A stretch of 64,000 bases of DNA, taken from positions 124,001-188,000 of the forward strand of contig JADJCH010000002.1 of assembly GCA_016703325.1 (NCBI GenBank), in the 5' to 3' direction. Source of the stretch: Burkholderiales bacterium (GTDB taxonomy: Bacteria; Pseudomonadota; Gammaproteobacteria; Burkholderiales; Burkholderiaceae_C). The translations under genes and the position numbers were made by a program. The notes beneath the pieces were generated by a model. It worked only from the letters and a program-made list of their open reading frames with translations, had not been told where the DNA came from and ran no database searches. Positions 55,609 to 62,210 of the stretch are shown here, piece by piece; position 1 is the stretch's first letter, and the number at the start of each line of letters is the position of its first letter.

Positions 55609-57207
55609 GTGACCTCACACCCACCGCTGCACCGTCCCACCACGGGCCGGGAGTACCCCTTCCCCTCCGGGGGGATGCTGATCACCACCACCGACCCGCA
55701 GGGCCGCATCACCCACTGCAACCGGGAGTTCGTGGCCATCAGCGGCTACGACTACGAGGAGCTGATCGGCCAGCCGCACAACCTGATCCGCCACCCCGAC
55801 ATGCCGCACGAGGCCTTTCGCGACATGTGGGCCACCATCGGACGGGGGCGCCCCTGGAGCGGCGTGGTGAAGAACCGCCGCAAGGACGGTGACCACTACT
55901 GGGTGCTGGCCCATGTGACGCCGGTGCTGGAAAAGGGCAAACCGGTGGGCTACATGTCGGTGCGCCTGGAGCCCACCCGGCAGGAAGTGGCCGAGGCCGA
56001 GGCGTTGTACCGCCGCATCATCGGGGAGCGCAGCCTTGCCCGGCCGAGTTTCCGTCTGCACGCCGGCCGGGTGCGCCGCACCGGCTGGATCGACTGGCCC
56101 AACCGCGTGTGGCGACTGACTCTCGCGCAGCGCATGACCGGCGCCATGCTGATCATGATCCTGGCCACCGCGTTGCCGTCCCTGCTGTGGAAGGGCGCCG
56201 AGGTGATGGGCTGGCTGCAGGGCTGGCAGCCCTCGGACTGGATGCTGATCACCAGCAGCTGGTGGTTCGGTGTTCCGGTGATCACCGCCCTGCTGGTGTG
56301 GTTCGAGATCCAGGTGGCGCGACCGCTGCGCCTGGCCGCCGAGGTGGCCAGCGGGCGCCTGTCGGCCCGGCTGGACTACAGCCCCACCAGCCCGCTGGGC
56401 TCGCTGCTGCGCCGGCTGGACCTGATCAACCTCAACATGCGCGCCATCGTCTCCGAGGTGCGCGATGAGGTGAAGCTGATGCGCCGCGCGACCACCCAAC
56501 TCGCGGCCGGCAGCCGGGAGATGGCCGCCCAGGTGGACGCGCAGGCCGCCAGCCTGGAACAGACCGCCGCAGCCATGCAGCAGGTCTCCGGCACGGTGGA
56601 GGACACCGCCCGGCAGACCCACGAGCTCAGCCGCCTCAGCCGCCAGGCCAGCTCACGCGCCGGCGAGGGCGGGGAGCGCATGCGCGCGGCCACCGACACC
56701 ATGCGCTCGATGCGGGAGTCGTCGCGGCGCATGCACGACATCGTGGAGACCATCGAAAAAATCGCCGCACAGACCCACCTGCTGGCGCTGAACGCCGCGG
56801 TGGAAGCCGCCCGCGCCGGCGACCAGGGCCGGGGCTTCTCGGTGGTGGCCGACGCGGTGCGTGGCCTGGCCCACCGCAGCCGCGACGCGGTGCGGGAGAT
56901 CGGCCGGCTGATCGAAACCTCCACCACCGAAGTGCATGCCGGTGCCGACCGCATCGAAGGTGCAGCGCTGCAGATCGCCGAGGTGGTGCAGGAGGCCCGC
57001 GACGTGGCCGAACGGCTGGACGAAGTGAGCGCCGCCGCCGGCCAGCAGACCGAAGGCATCGCCCAGATCAACCAGGCAGTGCGCCAGCTCGATGCAGCCA
57101 CCCAGCACAACGCCGACCTGGCCGAACGCGCCGCCCGGTCCTGCCGCGAACTCGAGGGCCAGGCGCTGATCCTCGACCGCTCCGTGGCAGTGTTCCGCTC
57201 CGAGTAG
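55609..57207 (+). CDS. Aer-like PAS chemoreceptor
   Basis: This methyl-accepting-type receptor of 532 residues has an N-terminal PAS domain (about 20-125, with GMLITTTDPQGRITHCNREF and YEELIGQPHNLIRHPDMP, as in Aer) that would sense redox state through FAD. Two close membrane spans lie at about 174-195 and 217-238, with no periplasmic domain. A HAMP-like linker leads to the signalling domain, whose tip reads QTHLLALNAAVEAARAG. The usual QTN is QTH, and DEVR is DAVR. It starts at GTG 55609 after GGGAAG. No che genes are nearby. Confidence 0.88.
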   Translation: MTSHPPLHRPTTGREYPFPSGGMLITTTDPQGRITHCNREFVAISGYDYEELIGQPHNLIRHPDMPHEAFRDMWATIGRGRPWSGVVKNRRKDGDHYWVLAHVTPVLEKGKPVGYMSVRLEPTRQEVAEAEALYRRIIGERSLARPSFRLHAGRVRRTGWIDWPNRVWRLTLAQRMTGAMLIMILATALPSLLWKGAEVMGWLQGWQPSDWMLITSSWWFGVPVITALLVWFEIQVARPLRLAAEVASGRLSARLDYSPTSPLGSLLRRLDLINLNMRAIVSEVRDEVKLMRRATTQLAAGSREMAAQVDAQAASLEQTAAAMQQVSGTVEDTARQTHELSRLSRQASSRAGEGGERMRAATDTMRSMRESSRRMHDIVETIEKIAAQTHLLALNAAVEAARAGDQGRGFSVVADAVRGLAHRSRDAVREIGRLIETSTTEVHAGADRIEGAALQIAEVVQEARDVAERLDEVSAAAGQQTEGIAQINQAVRQLDAATQHNADLAERAARSCRELEGQALILDRSVAVFRSE

Positions 57208-57681
57208 CTTCGGGGCACCTGCCCGTCATTCCCGCGCAGGCGGGGATCCAGGTTGCTGCCCGCAGCCCCACCAGCACCCTGCCCGTCATTCCCGCGCAGG
57301 CGGGAATCCAGGGCGCGTGGCAGGCCTCAGTTCCACCGTCCGGCTGCGCAACGCGTGTGCGTTGCACCTTCTGGATTCCCGCCTGCGCGGGAATGACGGT
57401 GCTACGGCTCCCGCCTGCGTGGGAATGACGGTGGCAATTGCTGGGCGGTGACCCTGGAAGGGCTGGTCCATGGTTCCCGTCATCCCCGCGAAGGCGGGGA
57501 TCCAGAGCGCGTGGCAGGCCTCAGTTCCACCGTCCGGCTACACAACGCGTGTGCGTTGCACCTTCTGGATTCCCGCCTGCGCGGGAATGACGGTGCTACG
57601 GCTCCCGCCTGCGCGGGAATGACGGTGCTTCTGCTCCCGCCTGCGAGGGAACGGCGGCACCGCGGCTCCCGAAGATGACGG
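57208..57681. repeat. Cluster of inverted 30-bp repeats with 153-bp duplication
   Basis: This gap holds eight copies of a repeat related to CCCGTCATTCCCGCGCAGG plus CGGGAATCCAG. Three are in one orientation (57222-57252, 57282-57312, 57476-57505) and five in the other (57371-57399, 57408-57431, 57565-57593, 57602-57624, 57634-57657). The block from about 57281 to 57433 recurs nearly identically at 57475-57627, a period of 194 bases. The units are imperfect palindromes and no gene is seen between them. They resemble dispersed REP-like elements of betaproteobacteria. Confidence 0.9.
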
Positions 57682-58791
57682 CTACGCAAACACCCCGGCG
57701 TGGTCCTGCATGCGCTCGGTGACTTCGCCGAGGTGGTGCAGCGTGTCGCCGAACTGCATCTCCACCATCGTCAGGCGCTTGAAGTAGTGGCTGCCGACGT
57801 ACTCGTCGGTCACGCCGATGCCGCCGTGCAGTTGCACGCACTGCTGGCCGACGAAGCGGGCGGACTGGCCGATCTGCACCTTGGCCTGGCTGAGGGCACG
57901 GCGGCGCTGCGCGGCGGGCTCCCCCAGCTTCAGCGTGGCGTAGAAGCTCATCGAACGCGCCAGTTCCAGCTCCATCTTCACATCGGCGATGCGGTGCCGC
58001 AGCGCCTGGAAGGTGGACAGCGTCACGCCGAACTGCTTGCGGGTGTTCATGTAGTCCACCGTCAGGGCGGTCAACCGGTCCATCAGGCCGACCGCCTCTG
58101 CGCAGACCGCCGCAATGCCCACATCCAGACCCCGCTCCAGCGCCACCAGGCCGTCGGCGGTGATCAGCTGGCCGGGTGAACCCGCCAGAGTCAACTCCGC
58201 GGCGCGGGCGCCGTCCTGGGTCGGGTAGCCGCGCACCTGGGCCGCAGCCTTCTCGACCAGGAACAGGCGGATGCCGTGCGGCGTGTGCGCAGGCACGATG
58301 AAGGCGTCTGCCTCGTCACCGGCCGGCACCACGCCCTTGACACCGTCCAGCCGCCACTCAAAGCCGTGTTCCACCGCCCGGGTGTTCACCTGGTCGTGGC
58401 GCCAGCGCGCGCCGCGCTCCTGGTGGGCCAGCACCACGAGCGCCTCGCCGCTGGCCACCTTCGGCAGCCATCGGGCCTGCAGCTCGGCGGATGCAGCAGC
58501 CAGCAGGGCGGGGGCCACCAGGGCGCCGTGCAGGTAAGGCGCGTTGACCAGGCCGCGGCCCAGCTCTTCCATCACCACCATCGCCTCGACGGTGCCCATG
58601 CCCATGCCGCCGTGTTCGTCGGCGACCACCAGGCCGGTCAGCCCCAGTTCGGCCAGCTCGCGGTACACCTCGCGGGTGTGGCCACCGGCCTGGGCCAGTG
58701 CGTGACGGCGCTCGAAGCTGAAGCCCTTGTCCACCCAGCGCGCCACCGCATCACGCAGCGAGGCCTGGTCTTCGGTGAAATCGAAATCCAT
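57682..58791 (-). CDS. Acyl-CoA dehydrogenase, smaller subunit type
   Basis: This FAD enzyme of 369 residues resembles PimD-type subunits of two-gene acyl-CoA dehydrogenases. It starts MDFDFTEDQASLRDAVARWV and has LGLTGLVVADEHGGMGMGTV, then VDYMNTRKQFGVTLSTFQAL and the flavin-side QLHGGIGVTDEYVGSHYFKR. The segment usually carrying the TEP(x)(A/G)S motif is replaced by a less conserved region (VVLAHQERGARWRH), which fits the non-canonical partner of such pairs. ATG 58791 follows GGGAG. It is two bases downstream of the larger subunit. Confidence 0.9.
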   Translation of the reverse strand: MDFDFTEDQASLRDAVARWVDKGFSFERRHALAQAGGHTREVYRELAELGLTGLVVADEHGGMGMGTVEAMVVMEELGRGLVNAPYLHGALVAPALLAAASAELQARWLPKVASGEALVVLAHQERGARWRHDQVNTRAVEHGFEWRLDGVKGVVPAGDEADAFIVPAHTPHGIRLFLVEKAAAQVRGYPTQDGARAAELTLAGSPGQLITADGLVALERGLDVGIAAVCAEAVGLMDRLTALTVDYMNTRKQFGVTLSTFQALRHRIADVKMELELARSMSFYATLKLGEPAAQRRRALSQAKVQIGQSARFVGQQCVQLHGGIGVTDEYVGSHYFKRLTMVEMQFGDTLHHLGEVTERMQDHAGVFA

Positions 58792-58793
58792 GT

Positions 58794-60008
58794 TCAAGCT
58801 CCCAGGACCGTTTGCGAAACGATGTTGCGCTGCACTTCGTTGCTGCCGCCGTAGATGGTGGTCTTGCGGTAGTTGAAGTAATTGCCGGCCAGCGGTGCGC
58901 AGTGCCCGGCGCCCCCCGGCCAGACGCCGCCCAGCAGTGCGTCGCCCTGCCAGCCGGCTTCCATCGCCTCATGGATGGAGGGCATCGCGTACGGCCCGGC
59001 GGCCTGCATCATCAGCTCGGTGTAGCGCTGCTGGATCTCGCTGCCGCGGATCTTGAGCAGGCCCGCCACGTCCAGGCTCTGCTTGCCGCTCTTCTCGGCG
59101 GACAGCACCCGCAGCACCATCATTTCCAGGGCGACGATGTCCACCTCCAGCAGCGCGATCTGGTCGCGGAAACGCCGGTCGTCGTAGACGCCTTCTGCCC
59201 GGGCGATGCGCTTGAGCCGCTCCAGCTCGCGTTTGGCGCGGTTGACGTCGGCGATGTTGGTGCGCTCGTGCGCCAGCAGGTGCTTGGCGTAGGTCCAGCC
59301 CTTGTTCTCCTCGCCGATCAGGTTCTCCGCCGGCACCTCGACGTTGTCGAAGAACACCTCGTTCACCTCGTGTTCGCCGTCGAGCAGGATGATCGGGCGC
59401 ACCGTCACGCCGGGCGACTTCATGTCGATCAGCAGGAAGCTGATGCCCGTCTGCGGCTTGCCTTCGGTGCTGGTGCGCACCAGGCAGAAGATCCATTCGC
59501 CGTACTGGCCCAGCGTGGTCCAGGTTTTCTGGCCGTTGACGATGTACTTGTTGCCTGAACTCGTCGATACACGTTCGGCGCGGGTCTTCACCGACGCCAG
59601 GTCCGAGCCCGAACCCGGCTCGCTGTAGCCCTGGCTCCACCACACGTCGCCGCTGGCGATGCCGGGCAGGAAGCGCTGCTGTTGCTCGGCGTTGCCGAAG
59701 GCCATGATCACCGGCGCCACCATCACCGGGCCGAAGGGCACGATGCGCGGCGCACCGGCCATGGCGCATTCCTCCTCGAACAGGTGCTTCTGCACCGCGT
59801 TCCAGCCCGGGCCGCCAAACTGCTTCGGCCAGGCGTAGCCCAGCCAGCCCTTTTTGCCCAGGATTCGCGCCCAGCGCTGCATGTCCTCGCGGGTCAGGCG
59901 CATTGCGTTGTGCACCTTGTGGCTCAGGTCGGCCGGCAGATGCTCGGCCACCCATTGCTTGATTTCGGCGCGGAACGCCAGTTCTTCGGGGGTGAAATTC
60001 AGGTCCAT
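58794..60008 (-). CDS. Acyl-CoA dehydrogenase, larger subunit type
   Basis: This FAD enzyme of 404 residues resembles PimC. It has MDLNFTPEELAFRAEIKQWV, LGYAWPKQFGGPGWNAVQKH, the substrate/flavin segment YSEPGSGSDLASVKTRAERV, NGQKTWTTLGQYGEWIF and YRKTTIYGGSNEVQRNIVSQ near the end. AGGAG precedes the ATG. Two such genes in a row often encode a heterodimer acting on dicarboxylic or aromatic acyl-CoAs; the actual substrate is not readable. Confidence 0.93.
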   Translation of the reverse strand: MDLNFTPEELAFRAEIKQWVAEHLPADLSHKVHNAMRLTREDMQRWARILGKKGWLGYAWPKQFGGPGWNAVQKHLFEEECAMAGAPRIVPFGPVMVAPVIMAFGNAEQQQRFLPGIASGDVWWSQGYSEPGSGSDLASVKTRAERVSTSSGNKYIVNGQKTWTTLGQYGEWIFCLVRTSTEGKPQTGISFLLIDMKSPGVTVRPIILLDGEHEVNEVFFDNVEVPAENLIGEENKGWTYAKHLLAHERTNIADVNRAKRELERLKRIARAEGVYDDRRFRDQIALLEVDIVALEMMVLRVLSAEKSGKQSLDVAGLLKIRGSEIQQRYTELMMQAAGPYAMPSIHEAMEAGWQGDALLGGVWPGGAGHCAPLAGNYFNYRKTTIYGGSNEVQRNIVSQTVLGA

Positions 60009-60248
60009 CCTGCGGTCTCCTGGGGATGGTCGGGTTTGTAGCACCGGGCTGCGGCAGGGGCTGTCTGCGCCGTGACAGCGGCGGCTCGGTGCTTTCCCTG
60101 GGGTGGCCCCAGCGCCGTGCCCACGCCCCGCCCCGCGCCGGTGCGCATGCAGTGGCACTGACCCGCGGTGGGGTATTCCGCCGCGCTGTGGAAGCCGGAG
60201 ACCCTTTGGCATTGAAGTTTCATCGCATTCGGCCGACACAGTGGGGGT

Positions 60249-60276
60249 GGACGACTCCGGGCGGAGTCGTCCGGTT
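60249..60276 (+). terminator. Terminator-like hairpin in leader of gene at 60301
   Basis: GGACGACTCC (60249-60258) and GGAGTCGTCC (60263-60272) form a perfect 10-bp stem with loop GGGC, followed by GGTTTT. It lies 25 bases upstream of the next plus-strand start. No plus-strand gene lies upstream, so it could end a short transcript or act as an attenuator. Confidence 0.6.
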
Positions 60277-60300
60277 TTCTCAGTCCGGCGAAGCTTCACC

Positions 60301-60858
60301 ATGCGGCAGTCCCTCACCTTTGTTCATCCCGTCACCCTGACCTCCCGCGACGTGCGCGTCGGCCCCGACCACCTGCTGGTGGTTGCAGGGGCGCTGTGCG
60401 GTCTGGTGCGGCTGGCGGACGCCGCCGGAGGCCTGGGCCTGCCCTGGTTCGGCTATGCCGCGTTTGCGGCGGTGGCTCACCTGCGGCTGTGGCGGCATGC
60501 GGCCAGCCTGCCGGTGCTGGGTTCCCTGGCGCTGGCCACGGTGTCCTTCGGCGTGTCGGCCTTCTTCAGCGGCATGCTGATCAATGGCCTGATCGCCCAG
60601 CGCCTGCGCGACGCCGGCTGGAAGATCCGCAACACCGATGGTCAGCTGGGCGAGTACTCCTCACGCTTCCTGGCGGTGGACCGGCTGGGCTTCAGCGAAG
60701 ACGACCTGATGGACGCCGTGGTGCGCCGCCACCTGCAGCCCGAGCTGATCGGCGGCGGCGAGTTCGATGCGCCAGCCGCATCGGCCGCACCCACCGGCCG
60801 CCCCGCCGCCGCAGTCACCCGTACAGCGCGCCTCAGCGCGACGGCGCCGCAGGATTGA
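60301..60858 (+). CDS. Small hypothetical membrane protein
   Basis: This 185-residue protein has two to three hydrophobic segments in residues 20-95 (including GPDHLLVVAGALCGLVRLAD and LPVLGSLALATVSFGVSAFF), then a soluble tail with RNTDGQLGEYSSRFLAVDRL. The tail ends in an Ala/Pro-rich stretch. No family was recognised. The last 26 bases overlap the convergent DUF2442 gene. A terminator-like hairpin lies in its leader. Confidence 0.55.
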   Translation: MRQSLTFVHPVTLTSRDVRVGPDHLLVVAGALCGLVRLADAAGGLGLPWFGYAAFAAVAHLRLWRHAASLPVLGSLALATVSFGVSAFFSGMLINGLIAQRLRDAGWKIRNTDGQLGEYSSRFLAVDRLGFSEDDLMDAVVRRHLQPELIGGGEFDAPAASAAPTGRPAAAVTRTARLSATAPQD

Positions 60859-61456
60859 GCGGGGGCTGCGGTTTCGCTTCGGCGCCCTGCTGCGACTGCG
60901 CCTGCGACTGCGGAGTTTGGCGCAGTTCTTCAGCTGATCGAATGAACTCCTCGTCGAAGCCTTGGATTGCTTCGAGCAATGCCGCAGCGCGCATTGCCAT
61001 GGGTGTGCCCGGCGTCTCCGTCAGGACCTTGCGAGGCCGCCCGCCCAGGCGGCCGTTTTCCTGTGCAGCGCGGCGCTTGGCCTCGCTGCGTGCACGGCCG
61101 CCGGCGGCGCCCAGCGCTGCGGCGGCCTGGCGTTCCACGGCGCGGCGGCTCATCCAGGCGCGCGAGCCGAACAGGCCCTGCAGCAGGCCGGGCACATACA
61201 GATCGGCGTCCAGCGCCGGCACGTGAATGCCCTGGCCGGAGGGCGAGATTTCAAGCACAGCCAGATCGGCAGGCCGGGCGTTCTCCAGTCCCTGGGCATC
61301 TTGCGGGCGCAGGCCGAGTTCCAGGCCGTTGTCCAGGGTGATCACCAGCCGCGCGGTGCGGCGGTCGTAGCGCGCCGCAACGGCGCGGGTCTCGTGGGCG
61401 AACCGCTGCGCGGCGCGGGCGTTGGCGGTGGCGAAGTGGTGAGGAGGTAGGTCCAT
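60833..61456 (-). CDS. DUF2442 domain protein with basic C-terminal tail
   Basis: This cytoplasmic protein of 207 residues begins with a DUF2442-like domain (about 20-80, YDRRTARLVITLDNGLELGL and HVPALDADLYVPGLLQGLFG). The C-terminal half is rich in Lys, Arg and Ala and holds an AT-hook-like GRLGGRPRK segment. The ATG follows GGGAG. It lies 29 bases after the HigA-like antitoxin gene on the same strand and is probably in its operon. DUF2442 proteins often accompany toxin-antitoxin genes, sometimes as antitoxins; the role here is unproven. Confidence 0.75.
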   Translation of the reverse strand: MDLPPHHFATANARAAQRFAHETRAVAARYDRRTARLVITLDNGLELGLRPQDAQGLENARPADLAVLEISPSGQGIHVPALDADLYVPGLLQGLFGSRAWMSRRAVERQAAAALGAAGGRARSEAKRRAAQENGRLGGRPRKVLTETPGTPMAMRAAALLEAIQGFDEEFIRSAEELRQTPQSQAQSQQGAEAKPQPPLNPAAPSR

Positions 61457-61485
61457 GTTCTGCGGCTCCCTTCGACAGCTCTGCC

Positions 61486-61812
61486 TCAAGCCATGGCCAG
61501 CTCCACCTTCCGCCCTGCGCGGGCGGCCAGGGTGATGAGCATGTCCAGGCTGAACTTGTCCCATTTGCCGCGCATCAGGTCGCTCACCCGCGACTGGGCG
61601 ATGCCGAAGCGCTCGGCTGCCTGCGCCTGTGTCCAGCCTTCGGCCTGCACCATCAGCCGCAGCCTGGCCATCAGGTCGGCACGCAGCGCCAGCACGGCGG
61701 CCTCGCCGGGGGCAAAGCCGAGGTCCAGGAAGACGTTGCCGCCCGATTCGGTGATGCCGGCCGGCACAGCGGGGGCAGAGGGTGCGGCAGGGAGGTTCGT
61801 GTCGCTCGTCAT
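61486..61812 (-). CDS. HigA-like XRE antitoxin
   Basis: This 108-residue protein has a C-terminal helix-turn-helix of the XRE/HigA type (AEGWTQAQAAERFGIAQSRV, then SDLMRGKWDKFSLDML), preceded by a Pro/Ala-rich N-terminal segment. Its start overlaps the stop of the HigB-like toxin by four bases. It would neutralise the toxin and repress the operon, probably at the palindrome upstream of the toxin gene. Confidence 0.88.
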   Translation of the reverse strand: MTSDTNLPAAPSAPAVPAGITESGGNVFLDLGFAPGEAAVLALRADLMARLRLMVQAEGWTQAQAAERFGIAQSRVSDLMRGKWDKFSLDMLITLAARAGRKVELAMA

Positions 61813-62129
61813 GTTCGGGCTCCGATCGATCGGTAACGCTGTGCGGCCAGTTCGAGGTCACCGCGGGCGGTCTTCTGCGTCTTCTTCTGGAAACAGTGCA
61901 GCACGTACACCGCTTCGGCATGTTTGGCCACGTAGACCACACGCCACTGGCCTTGTACACGGATGCGGATCTCGTAAGCGCCTGTGCCGATCGAGGGCAT
62001 CGGCTTGAAGTCGCTCGGTTCCGCTCCGACCTGAACCTGCCACAGCTCGAATCCCGCCGCCCGTCTCGCCGGCTCCGGAAATCCGGCCAGGTCCTCCAGC
62101 GCCGAACCCACGAAGCGCAGCGGTTTCAT
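61809..62129 (-). CDS. HigB-like type II toxin (RelE/Gp49 family)
   Basis: This 106-residue toxin has the phage-derived Gp49/HigB pattern: MKPLRFVGSALEDLAGFPEP, a QVQVG segment, then the beta strands YEIRIRVQGQWRVVYVAK and YVLHCFQKKTQKTARGDLEL. Members cut mRNA on the ribosome. Toxin precedes antitoxin, as in higBA systems. A promoter with a perfect palindrome lies immediately upstream, and the predicted transcription start is at or next to the start codon. Confidence 0.88.
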   Translation of the reverse strand: MKPLRFVGSALEDLAGFPEPARRAAGFELWQVQVGAEPSDFKPMPSIGTGAYEIRIRVQGQWRVVYVAKHAEAVYVLHCFQKKTQKTARGDLELAAQRYRSIGART

Positions 62130-62135
62130 AGCTTC

Positions 62136-62164
62136 ATTATCAAAGTACTTTGATGGGTTGGCAA
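62136..62164 (-). promoter_or_regulatory. Promoter of HigBA-type operon overlapping a palindrome
   Basis: On the minus strand, TTGCCA (62164-62159) and GATAAT (62141-62136) are separated by 17 bases, a strong sigma-70 match. A perfect 16-bp palindrome ATCAAAGTACTTTGAT (62139-62154) covers most of the spacer and part of the -10 box, as expected for an autorepressor operator. The start codon at 62129 lies seven bases past the -10, so the message is probably leaderless. Confidence 0.75.
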
Positions 62165-62210
62165 TGGCGTTGGCGGTTGATTCGGCACATCCGGGCGCAA
62201 AACTGCGCCC

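Noticed and set aside
57208..57681. Repeat cluster considered as a CRISPR array.
   Set aside because: Repeats occur in both orientations, spacing is irregular, and one block is a direct duplication; no cas genes are present.
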